Positions 17,176 to 26,318 of a stretch of DNA of 64,000 nucleotides are shown here, piece after piece (the first letter of the stretch is position 1; each line of letters begins with the position of its first letter). Source of the stretch: UBA1672 sp963977495. GTDB lineage: Bacteria > Pseudomonadota > Alphaproteobacteria > Micavibrionales > Micavibrionaceae. The notes under the pieces are model-generated. The model had not been told where the DNA came from. It saw only the letters and a list, made by a program, of their open reading frames with translations, and made no database searches. The stretch lies in assembly GCA_963977495.1 (NCBI GenBank), contig CAXBOT010000001.1, positions 496,001 through 560,000 of the forward strand. The letters are read 5' to 3'. A program made the translations under genes and the position numbers.

Positions 17176-18536
17176 GATAAGCCGTAATCGTTGTTCACGT
17201 CGCGGTCGTTATCATTATCGCCGTTCATCATATCGGGGTCGTCGGGATCATTATCGTTTGTATCCTCTTCACGTTCTTTCGACGTTTTACTTTCTGCATC
17301 GATGCCTAAAATACGCCCCAAACGCTCCGCTTTATCGGCCAGCTTACTATTGGCCTTGGCGCGCTCGGCTTTCAACTCATCAGCAAACCCCTTAAGTGGT
17401 CCCATGGGCGCAAAGAAGGAATAAATATTCAGGCCAATAGAATGCCTGTGCTCCTCACTCAGCAATTTGATTGGGATGATGGCGAGTTGCAGTCCCATGA
17501 ACGCACTTTGAACTTGAAGGCTGCGTTTGGCTCTGACGGCGGATTGTTCGTGCGATTCTTGGTCGCGCATGATTTTAATCAAATCGTCTTTTTCATCTGC
17601 CGTCCAGTCATGCCCGATGGTTTCGATCGAGCGCAAGTTGACACTGTGGAGTTGGTCAAGTGTGAGCGGCTTTCTTTGTTGTTTTGCATCATCCTGATTG
17701 GGCAATGTATTTTTCTTTGCACCCTTAACTTGTAGCCCTAAATCTTCGTTCAGGCGTGCTGCCTCTTGAAAACCCATGACTGTGCTTTTTCCGATTTTAT
17801 GAACGCGAAACGGGTTTTTAACATATTCTGTGAAGACTTTGCCGACAAAACCTGCGGCGCGCTCCCCTTGAAACATCAAATAGGATAAGCCCTGACCCGT
17901 TGTAACCACTTTATCTTGTAAGGGCTTGCGCATAAAATCGCCCGCGCGTTTAACCATGTCATGGGTTAAGGGCTTGCCAATCCCTTTTTGGGCGGCAATT
18001 TCATGAAATTCTGATTTACGGAAACGCTTTTGTTCATCGGACAGGTTCACAAATTGCAAACCGCTATGGCGCATTTTGTCGCGTAGATTGTGTTCCGCAA
18101 CGCTCAGGCGTTCTTCTTTTGTAGCCCCATTTTTATCGTCATAGACATCCTGTTCAAAATCCACGAACATTTTAAGTGCTTTGCGGTATTCATATTCTTT
18201 TGCACCGCGTTGTGCATTGATACTGTGAAGAAGATACACAGCCGCAACCGTAGACCCCACGGCCAGACTACTCATAAACGGATCATCTTCTAGGGTTTCT
18301 ATGCTTCCGGTAGCGGCTTCGGCGGCTAATGCACCTGTTTCATAAAGCGCGAAAATATCGGAAAAAAGCTCTTCCGTGAAATGCTGCTTGTCAGTTTCAA
18401 TTAAATCGCGCGTTTGTATCAAGAAACGTCGAAGCCCGTCTTTCGGCTCCAGTACTTTTCCTGTTTCTGTAAAGGCAACTCTGAACGGGTGGTTCGTTTG
18501 TTCCATTTCAGTTCTTAACTCAATATTTGATTGCAC
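17172..18536 (-). CDS. Hypothetical protein with acidic Asn/Asp-rich tail
   Basis: I do not recognise this 454-residue protein. It is mostly charged and probably helical, with two candidate hydrophobic segments: around MSSLAVGSTVAAVYLLH and around SAFMGLQLAIIPIKLL. The last 35 residues are almost all Asp and Asn and are probably disordered. The GTG start at 18536 has AGGA at eight bases and is better supported than the in-frame ATG at 18506. It is probably co-transcribed with the 117-aa gene upstream. Confidence 0.6.
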   Translation of the reverse strand: MQSNIELRTEMEQTNHPFRVAFTETGKVLEPKDGLRRFLIQTRDLIETDKQHFTEELFSDIFALYETGALAAEAATGSIETLEDDPFMSSLAVGSTVAAVYLLHSINAQRGAKEYEYRKALKMFVDFEQDVYDDKNGATKEERLSVAEHNLRDKMRHSGLQFVNLSDEQKRFRKSEFHEIAAQKGIGKPLTHDMVKRAGDFMRKPLQDKVVTTGQGLSYLMFQGERAAGFVGKVFTEYVKNPFRVHKIGKSTVMGFQEAARLNEDLGLQVKGAKKNTLPNQDDAKQQRKPLTLDQLHSVNLRSIETIGHDWTADEKDDLIKIMRDQESHEQSAVRAKRSLQVQSAFMGLQLAIIPIKLLSEEHRHSIGLNIYSFFAPMGPLKGFADELKAERAKANSKLADKAERLGRILGIDAESKTSKEREEDTNDNDPDDPDMMNGDNDNDRDVNNDYGLS

Positions 18537-18554
18537 GCAGTTTTTCCTGTCTTT

Positions 18555-18908
18555 TTATAAATCGAGCGCTTGTGGAGAGGAACCCGCATCGTTTCCGCTA
18601 TTGCTGCTCATATCTTTAATGTTTTTATCACCATAGGCTCTGATAAGATTGCTGAATTGCTCATCAGACGGCCAGTATTCCCCCGGTTTTCCTTCTTTAA
18701 CGACTTTTTCCGCATAATCTTCGATATCAAAGGAAATGCCGTGATCTTGGAACCGTTCATACGCTTCATGAAAGTCATCAATTTTATTCTCTGCAATACG
18801 CAAAGCCGCCCAAAAAGGCTCTGAATGTGTGAAGTCACCAATCCACGCTTCACCGTCATTATCTCTTGTGCCGTTGACCAGAACAATAGGGGCTGTTTTG
18901 TCTTCCAT
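18555..18908 (-). CDS. Hypothetical acidic protein (117 aa)
   Basis: An acidic, probably soluble protein of no recognised family. No signal peptide. It contains an alternating acidic/aromatic stretch (GDFTHSEPFWAALRIAENKIDDFHE) and a Ser/Asn-rich C-terminus. It precedes the 454-aa gene by 18 bases on the same strand. Confidence 0.55.
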   Translation of the reverse strand: MEDKTAPIVLVNGTRDNDGEAWIGDFTHSEPFWAALRIAENKIDDFHEAYERFQDHGISFDIEDYAEKVVKEGKPGEYWPSDEQFSNLIRAYGDKNIKDMSSNSGNDAGSSPQALDL

Positions 18909-19050
18909 ATATTTGCGTCCGATGTTGTTGACCGTTGTTTTTAAACCAATAGCATGCGCTCTGGAATAATCACGCAGAATATATAGTTTATGTAATATTC
19001 TGTCAAAATTAAGTGTTATGTTTTTAAGTATAAATTTTTGTTTTCATATC

Positions 19051-19079
19051 TTGCATTCATTTTATGATTGGAGTATGTT
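19051..19079 (+). promoter_or_regulatory. Candidate promoter of tRNA-Arg
   Basis: TTGCAT at 19051-19056 and TATGTT at 19074-19079 are separated by exactly 17 bases. They end 33 bases before the mature tRNA 5' end. Confidence 0.5.
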
Positions 19080-19112
19080 CCCACATCTTTTGTGTGCTTG
19101 TCATACAAATGC

Positions 19113-20707
<1,595 letters not shown>

Positions 20708-20711
<4 letters not shown>

Positions 20712-20950
20712 GGGCGAATATCTCCATCGGATGTTTGAGGGCTTGAAATTGAGTCTATGCATTTGTTGGAATCGTGTAAATCGCTAAATTCTTTTTTATT
20801 GCGACATTGTTGCAATGGATGAACACCAAAGGCACGATCTACGAAATTTTGCATGATGTGCCACAGATCGTGGATAAGCTCGATCTTTTGTTCGCGGGTT
20901 AAATCCATGTCGTTTAACATGGGTAGGTATTTTTCGATGTCTGGTTTCAT
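20708..20950 (-). CDS. Small protein encoded with the serine recombinase
   Basis: An 80-residue helical protein (DIEKYLPMLNDMDLTREQKIE). AAGGAG stands eight bases before the ATG, and its stop overlaps the recombinase start by four bases, so the two are coupled. It might be a directionality or accessory factor, but no motif shows this. Confidence 0.65.
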
Positions 20951-21400
20951 GGCGGCTTCTCCTTGTCTGTTGCGGTGACAAGTTAAATTTACCAGTTGGT
21001 GCGCCGTAGCATGGGCGACCTGTTCATGGGCAGGTTTTCGTTCAATGCTCTGTGATGGAACAGAATAAGATTGAAATTTGCAATTTCTACTGAACGCAAG
21101 CTGTGTGTTGTACTACAACACGCTTGGAAAGGGAGACGCTGCGCTCTCCCGTTTCATCCCTCTCGCGGATGGTTTTGGGCATGGGAACACAATCCGTTCC
21201 ACCCTTCAAAACCATCAAAACGTATGGCCGTTTTATCACTCGCAGGACTTGAAGAATTTCCTCTCCACCTGCACCGAACCATGCATGAACACGTGGGTGT
21301 TCAATCGCCATTCAGGGGAGCGTTCCTGCTACCCCTAAAAACCCTATGATGATTTCATCAAGACCAACCGTGCGCCGATTGAATGCCGTAAATTATCAAG
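20951..21400 (+). pseudogene. Intergenic stretch with a possible decayed coding fragment
   Basis: No intact gene is convincing here. On the plus strand 21078-21395 reads as a protein-like sequence (GKGDAALSRFIPLADGFGHGN ... WVFNRHSGERSCYP) that is broken by one stop codon and then continues in frame as KPYDDFIKTNRAPIECRK. I do not recognise it. A GGGAGA/TCTCCC hairpin lies at 21131-21150. It may be a remnant of the mobile-element backbone. Confidence 0.25.
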
Positions 21401-22348
21401 CTAAAATGAAAGTTTATTTAATTGCTTTTTTAAAAATATTTTATCATGTGAGTAAACTTGTTCTAAAGCATCATTGTAAATTTTGGTATTTAGAACGAGT
21501 ACGTCATTAGAACTTAAGTTTGTGTATTTACGATTGTTCTTAGGTTGTAAAATTAGACAACGATATGGGCTTAATGGATAGTACATCCATATTTCTTCCT
21601 CTGTTTCAGGGTTACCTAAATTTAGAATAGGCTGGTCACCAGTAATGAACGGATAATCAGAATTACTTTCAAATACATCAAAGCTATAATTTCTAATATC
21701 TTTATAAATACTAAAACCAATATTTGTGGCAAGAATGATTGCCTGAATATTCCAAGTTCTATCTGGGCACCAGTTTGGTAAAATTTTTAATACTGCATCT
21801 TTATATTTGTCTATGCTAGCAAGTCCGATAACTTTTTGACGGCGCGTGCGCATGAACTGATTCATCATAAAAAATAGAAAACTCATTGTGTTTTCATCTG
21901 TCCACTCAACATTTTTTCCATTTCGTAAATCAGCAAGTATCTCTTGAGCGGAGGATTCGATTAGTGTGTGTAATTCTTCGAAAAGCATTTTTTCGAAGCC
22001 ATCTGCAATTTGTTCAAAATTTCTTAGTTCAGAAGTTCTATTTGCAGAAACAGACGCTCTAATTTTGTCGTTAAACAAATAGTATTCTTGAATAAAACTT
22101 AGCCAGTTCTGGTTTATTTTTTGTTGATAAGGGTTTGAGGCTTTAACAATAATACTCTCTAAATATTTCAAGTCATCATTTGTTAGTCTGCTGCTCTTAT
22201 AAAAATACTTCGCAACCCCAATCGAGGTAGTGTTCGGGGTTGTGTACTGTCCATTTAGTTTGAAATAACAACAAATTTGATTATTATTGTTCGTCCATGG
22301 CTTAAGGTAATTTTGCCATATGTAATGGTGTCTCTTCTTAATATTCAT
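21401..22348 (-). CDS. DUF4238 domain protein, last gene of the defence-like operon
   Basis: A protein of 315 residues with the DUF4238 N-terminal signature HHYIWQNYLKPWT (residues 7-19). Later stretches such as NRTSELRNFEQIADGFEKM and FITGDQPILNLGNPETEEEIWMYYPLSP fit the family, in which the ITGDxP motif recurs. DUF4238 proteins have no established biochemical role that I know, but often sit in phage-defence or mobile contexts. It starts 26 bases after the TIR-like gene. Low GC matches the rest of the operon. It may be a second effector or a regulator; this is inference. Confidence 0.75.
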   Translation of the reverse strand: MNIKKRHHYIWQNYLKPWTNNNNQICCYFKLNGQYTTPNTTSIGVAKYFYKSSRLTNDDLKYLESIIVKASNPYQQKINQNWLSFIQEYYLFNDKIRASVSANRTSELRNFEQIADGFEKMLFEELHTLIESSAQEILADLRNGKNVEWTDENTMSFLFFMMNQFMRTRRQKVIGLASIDKYKDAVLKILPNWCPDRTWNIQAIILATNIGFSIYKDIRNYSFDVFESNSDYPFITGDQPILNLGNPETEEEIWMYYPLSPYRCLILQPKNNRKYTNLSSNDVLVLNTKIYNDALEQVYSHDKIFLKKQLNKLSF

Positions 22349-22374
22349 ATCTGATGCGTACCTAAATATAACTA

Positions 22375-22878
22375 CTAACGTTTAGTACTGGCATCTTCTA
22401 TGGCTTTTTTTAAATTTTCGTGCGTCCATTGGACTGCTTTACATTTATTTTCTTTGAATGCTACTGGAACGTTAGATGGTGGAGTATCTCCTTTGTATAC
22501 TCCGATTACCCCTTTACCACGTTTTAAGCTTTCTTGTATTTCCCAATTAACCCATTCGCTATTAGCACTTTTATCTGAGAGATAAACTGCGGTAACTGAA
22601 CATCTATCAATTTTTTCTCTAATTTTTCTTTTTATATAGTCTGCATCCGAGCTGTTGTAGGCTTGTTTTACAGAGTGATCGTCAAATGTGAAGTCTGTAT
22701 TCTCGTTCTTTGCTTGTCCACGAAATAAATTGATTTCAGCCATATCTTCATGCGCAAAACTTATAAATACGTGGCGGCTAGGGTCATTATTTTTAGCTTT
22801 AATTAGCTTTTCTTTTGCCTTTTCTTCAAGGGCTTTAAAATTCATCCCTCCAAGACTTCCACCATATCCTCCACCCAT
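22375..22878 (-). CDS. TIR-like (ThsB/DUF1863-type) protein with Gly-rich N-terminus
   Basis: A TIR-fold protein of 167 residues. The core begins HVFISFAHED (36-45) and includes VTAVYLSDKSANSEWVNWEI, with Glu113 at the position of the TIR catalytic glutamate, then GKGVIGVY. In Thoeris and related systems such domains make or use NAD-derived signals. The N-terminus MGGGYGGSLGG is unusual for a TIR protein. It is the real start: GGAG nine bases before the ATG lies at the very end of the QueC-like gene, only three bases separate that stop from this ATG, and an internal ATG at residue 12 has its GGAGGG too close. After Met removal glycine would be exposed. It is the probable effector or signal maker of the operon. 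Confidence 0.82.
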   Translation of the reverse strand: MGGGYGGSLGGMNFKALEEKAKEKLIKAKNNDPSRHVFISFAHEDMAEINLFRGQAKNENTDFTFDDHSVKQAYNSSDADYIKRKIREKIDRCSVTAVYLSDKSANSEWVNWEIQESLKRGKGVIGVYKGDTPPSNVPVAFKENKCKAVQWTHENLKKAIEDASTKR

Positions 22879-22881
22879 AAT

Positions 22882-23475
22882 TTATTTCTCCAAATAATTT
22901 CCAAATTCTAAACAAGCTATACATTGACCACACGGCTCACTTTCACCAGTATGGCAAGAATATGTACCGATCAGTCCCTTTTCTTTGGCAAGCATTATAA
23001 CATCTTCTTTTGAGAATTCGGAGAGGGGATTGATAATTTCTATGGGTTTGCCCAAGGATGATGAAATAGCTCGTTCTGCATTTATAATAAACTCAGTCGT
23101 TTGATCAGGGAATAAGCTGAATTCTTCGTTTAGCAATCCAATAGCTACAGTTGTAAGGTTTAATTGGTGCGCGTAAGCTGCCCCCATTAATAAAAATAAA
23201 AAGTTACGGCATGGAGTAAATGCTTGATCTTTTATATTAAAGTCCGAAGATGTTAGACCAGATTTAATCACTTGCCCGTAACCGGATAAGTTCATATTTA
23301 TTGGAGTAGGTAGTTGTAGTTTTTCATGCAGTAGTTTGCATGTATCCCATTCTTTTTTAGCCGCTAATTGCCCATAGTTTATAAATAGTGGGGAAACATC
23401 AATACCTTCTTCTTTCGCCATAATGGTTATCAGAGTTGAATCAAGACCACCAGAGACTAAATTTACAAATGACAT
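22882..23475 (-). CDS. QueC-like 7-cyano-7-deazaguanine synthase family protein
   Basis: QueC turns 7-carboxy-7-deazaguanine into preQ0 with ATP and ammonia. This 197-residue protein keeps the PP-loop SGGLDS (8-13), INYGQ, FTPCRNFLFL, the substrate-side VAIGLLNEEFSLFPDQTTEFI, and four zinc cysteines (174, 182, 185, 188). It is slightly shorter than housekeeping QueC. No QueD, QueE or FolE genes are beside it. The ATG at 23475 has AAGGG at good spacing and overlaps the glycosylase-like gene by 13 bases. In type IV CBASS a QueC-like protein is an accessory; here it directly precedes the TIR-like gene. Confidence 0.88.
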   Translation of the reverse strand: MSFVNLVSGGLDSTLITIMAKEEGIDVSPLFINYGQLAAKKEWDTCKLLHEKLQLPTPINMNLSGYGQVIKSGLTSSDFNIKDQAFTPCRNFLFLLMGAAYAHQLNLTTVAIGLLNEEFSLFPDQTTEFIINAERAISSSLGKPIEIINPLSEFSKEDVIMLAKEKGLIGTYSCHTGESEPCGQCIACLEFGNYLEK

Positions 23476-24185
23476 AGCATCCCTTCTCTTTTTACAACGC
23501 GCATAGTAATCCATGTTGCTAAATCAACAGCGCCTACAGGGTAGCCAAAATCTTTGGCAATATTTTTAAAAACAACTTCTGTTGTTTCGTAAAAGGACAA
23601 GGAGGATAACGAGCTCTGTTTTACATTTACTCCTTGGGAAAGAGCTAGGTAATCAATTATGTGGGTGTCTATTACCGCCATATCTGAACAATAACCCACG
23701 CGTCTAAGGTATAGGCTTGCCTGTTTAGGTCCAAAACCCGACACATGCTTTACAAGTAATCTTCTTGCATCGAGAGGGCAAGATGCTTCTAAGAGTATGC
23801 CTTTTATTGAAAGGTTGGAAAGATATATGTTGCGAACTGTATTAGCGACTAACTTAGTCCAGCGATTTTTAAAACGCGGTAAGACGTCTTTTCTTTTACC
23901 GTCCAAATTTAGTGTTATTGTTTCAGAGAGAATTTGAATCATTTCAGATTCATAGCTTTCAATTCTATTTAGGTTCTCCTTACTAATTTTGAAGAAACCT
24001 TTTTTATGTAGTTTGTGTGCTATTGCTTCTGCTATTTCGAATCTGAGTTGGCTACTAAAAATGCACATAGCCATTTCCTTAAATAAGTTCTCTTCAGACA
24101 TCTTGTTCCAATTTTTGAACTTTTTACTGTCTGAAATCTCTCCACACATTTCCTTTATTGTATGATTAATAATTCGAGCATTCAT
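23463..24185 (-). CDS. OGG-like helix-hairpin-helix DNA glycosylase family protein
   Basis: An HhH-GPD fold protein of 240 residues. The hairpin VSGFGPKQASLYLRRVG and the downstream VIDTHI give the Lys (154) and Asp (173) that in 8-oxoguanine glycosylases form the Schiff base and activate it. The N-terminal helices (FSSQLRFEIAEAIA) fit the archaeal/OGG2-like type. The ATG at 24185 overlaps the TGT-like stop as ATGA and has GGAG eight bases upstream. The frame is open further back, but that is not needed. Whether it cuts DNA or instead recognises a deazaguanine-type base is unknown. Confidence 0.85.
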   Translation of the reverse strand: MNARIINHTIKEMCGEISDSKKFKNWNKMSEENLFKEMAMCIFSSQLRFEIAEAIAHKLHKKGFFKISKENLNRIESYESEMIQILSETITLNLDGKRKDVLPRFKNRWTKLVANTVRNIYLSNLSIKGILLEASCPLDARRLLVKHVSGFGPKQASLYLRRVGYCSDMAVIDTHIIDYLALSQGVNVKQSSLSSLSFYETTEVVFKNIAKDFGYPVGAVDLATWITMRVVKREGMLCHL

Positions 24186-25168
24186 TCTTTGAGCTCCCAT
24201 CCTAGTGCAGAGCAGCACATGTTAAAGAATTTGGGGTGAAAGTTAGTATTGCAAAAAGAAATTTCATTATTTTCGGTCATGGCTGTTTGTAAGCGCCTCA
24301 TCCAAAAGGAATAAAACTCAATATTGTGTGCCAACATTTTAGCTTGAAAAGGAATTTCTAGTTCATTCCATGTTGTCTGATCTGAGAAGAAATCATATTG
24401 AGTGGAGTGAAACAAAAAACCTGTGTCATGATCTATAACGGTTTGGCACCATTCTAGGCCATCAAAACTATCTGCTCCCTCGATGCTGTATATGGCTATA
24501 GACATCGGATTGCCTGTGCCTAATAAGTGTATCCCAACATATCGGCCTAGGTCATTCAAAGATTGTCTTATTTTTCTTAGTGTTAAAGCTCTTGAAAAAA
24601 CACCGTCTCCAAGGCGTCTTTCGGGAATAGAAATAAAATTAACACCTAGATGCTTAGCAATAGCCGCGCACATCTCTGGTAATTTTTCGGGGGTATCATG
24701 TATGATAGGTATGATTGGTTTATCGCTATTGCCTTGATCCTTCTCAAATCCTTCAATCACAATTTTTATGTGTTCATCTAAGTTATTAGGCGGTGCTTGT
24801 TCATCAAAACAAAATGAAAAAGATTGATGGCGCATAGCTAGCACTTCATGAAAACGCTCTTGCGTCCATTGATCTTGCGTCTGTTTCCAGTAGCTTTCAT
24901 AGTTCCCAGAGTCCAATAAAATTGTTAACCCTTTGTCCGCAGAACTTTGTAATGCATTTCTGATTTCACAAAGCTCTTTGTCAGATGAATATGAGATATC
25001 GTAAGCAGAGATTAAAAAATGTTTGTTTGTAGTCGATAAAGTGTTGAGAATTTCAAGATATTCAACAGGGCGCAAATTTGTTTTGATCGTTGAAATAGAA
25101 GGAAAAAAAACTGGAGTTTGCAGTACAGATTCGCCAATGTGCAATTCAGAAGGCTTTTGTGTTTTCAT
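24182..25168 (-). CDS. TGT-like (tRNA-guanine transglycosylase family) protein
   Basis: The first gene of the defence-like operon, 328 residues. It follows the TIM-barrel plan of TGT: ILLDSGNYES (Asp86, matching the base-binding Asp of DSGGYQ), LLGTGNP (215-221) for the Gly loop, and GADSFDGLEW with Asp236 in the position of the TGT nucleophile. The usual C-terminal zinc site (CxCxxC...H) is not seen. Housekeeping TGT inserts preQ1 or guanine derivatives into tRNA, and the DpdA branch modifies DNA. This divergent copy sits beside QueC- and OGG-like genes, as in type IV CBASS. Low GC suggests transfer. Confidence 0.8.
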   Translation of the reverse strand: MKTQKPSELHIGESVLQTPVFFPSISTIKTNLRPVEYLEILNTLSTTNKHFLISAYDISYSSDKELCEIRNALQSSADKGLTILLDSGNYESYWKQTQDQWTQERFHEVLAMRHQSFSFCFDEQAPPNNLDEHIKIVIEGFEKDQGNSDKPIIPIIHDTPEKLPEMCAAIAKHLGVNFISIPERRLGDGVFSRALTLRKIRQSLNDLGRYVGIHLLGTGNPMSIAIYSIEGADSFDGLEWCQTVIDHDTGFLFHSTQYDFFSDQTTWNELEIPFQAKMLAHNIEFYSFWMRRLQTAMTENNEISFCNTNFHPKFFNMCCSALGWELKE

Positions 25169-25260
25169 ATTTCTCTCGTGCGAATGCTTTGGTAATGCAC
25201 CGCTGTATTAATTTTTTATATAGTTAGTTTGAACAAGAATATAAGTCAAAAGAGGAAGGA

Positions 25261-25281
25261 TTGAGAAGAAAAACTTCTCAA
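25261..25281. promoter_or_regulatory. Perfect inverted repeat between divergent defence operons
   Basis: TTGAGAAG (25261-25268) and CTTCTCAA (25274-25281) form an eight-base perfect inverted repeat around AAAAA. It lies in the 198-base gap between the TGT-like gene (minus) and the SLATT gene (plus). It could be an operator or an RNA hairpin. A weak TTGACT-N17-TAACTA lies just beyond it on the minus strand. Confidence 0.4.
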
Positions 25282-25366
25282 AAGCGATTCTACCCATTAT
25301 TGTAATAACTTACTAGCACAGAGTTATATTTTTTATACGGCATATTATTTTGAAAGAAGTATTAAA

Positions 25367-26236
25367 ATGGAACATGACGATTATCCAGCACTATTTAAAT
25401 CTGCCGATATTTCTTCAAATAAAGCACAGTCATCGTATTTAAAACTAATAAAATTTGAGTATGGACTGCTATTTTTAGCAGCAGTCATAGCTCTAAGCCT
25501 AAGGCAAGAAGCTGTGTTTTTGTATGTTCTTGCGTTGATTGCATCATCTGGTCTGCTGATTTTTATGTCTATTAAGAAGCCTGAGAAAGACTGGTATGGT
25601 TGCAGAGCACTGGCTGAATCTATAAAAACTTCAAGTTGGAGATATATGATGAGGGCAGAGCCTTTTGAAGATGTCCCTAAATTAAAAGAGGTCAATGATA
25701 AATTTAGAGAATTTCTTATAGAAATCCTTGAGGTTAATAAGCACCTAAGGGACTCAATAGTTAAGCATCCAGATGGAGGGGATCAAATAAGTCCCGAAAT
25801 GATCCGAATTAGAGGGATTGAACTGGAGGAGAGAAAAAGTATTTACCTTAGAGAACGCATTAAAGAACAACGTAAGTGGTATATAAATAAGGCAATTTTC
25901 AACAAAAAACAGTTTTCAAAATGGATCATTATTTGCGTAGTGGTGCAAGTTACAGCCATTATTTTGGCATTGCTACGTATAAAATATGGTGATATCTGGG
26001 CTTTCTGGCCTACAGAGCCCTTATTAGTGTTATCTGCAGCGATTGTTGGTTGGATACAAATTAAAAAGTTTAACGAATTAGCATCAGCATATAGCTTAAC
26101 TGCACATGAAATCGGTATAATCGAAAGCCGAATTAGCGATATAATAGGTGAGGAAGATTTCTCAGAATTCGTAAATGAAGCTGAACTTGCTTTTTCAAGA
26201 GAGCATACCCAATGGATAGCCAGACAACAGGATTGA
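25367..26236 (+). CDS. SLATT/DUF4231-type two-module membrane protein
   Basis: A 289-residue protein with two pairs of membrane helices (about residues 30-68 and 185-235). Between the first helices and the helical middle is DWYGCRALAESIKTSSWRYMMRAEPF, the typical SLATT/DUF4231 signature. SLATT proteins are predicted pore-forming effectors that accompany nucleotide-sensing immune proteins. It diverges from the TIR/QueC operon and is followed at 82 bases by an Mrr-like nuclease. It may be the effector of a separate two-gene system or work with the operon. Confidence 0.8.
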   Translation: MEHDDYPALFKSADISSNKAQSSYLKLIKFEYGLLFLAAVIALSLRQEAVFLYVLALIASSGLLIFMSIKKPEKDWYGCRALAESIKTSSWRYMMRAEPFEDVPKLKEVNDKFREFLIEILEVNKHLRDSIVKHPDGGDQISPEMIRIRGIELEERKSIYLRERIKEQRKWYINKAIFNKKQFSKWIIICVVVQVTAIILALLRIKYGDIWAFWPTEPLLVLSAAIVGWIQIKKFNELASAYSLTAHEIGIIESRISDIIGEEDFSEFVNEAELAFSREHTQWIARQQD

Positions 26237-26318
26237 AAATGGGATTAATTATTTATGGCAAGCACATTATCGTAAAAATATAATCTACTAAAAAACTATA
26301 ACACTCGATGGAAATATA

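Noticed and set aside
21078..21338. Intact plus-strand gene in the 20951-21400 gap
   Set aside because: No ribosome binding site is visible, and the protein-like frame is interrupted by a stop codon before continuing, so it is listed only as a possible remnant.
21401..25168. Canonical type IV CBASS
   Set aside because: No gene shows a CD-NTase core (GS followed by DxD) in the operon or in the divergent pair, so the name is not justified.
21401..25168. Dpd-type DNA deazaguanine modification system
   Set aside because: The TGT-like protein is short, and none of the other Dpd genes or preQ0 synthesis genes (FolE, QueD, QueE) are nearby.
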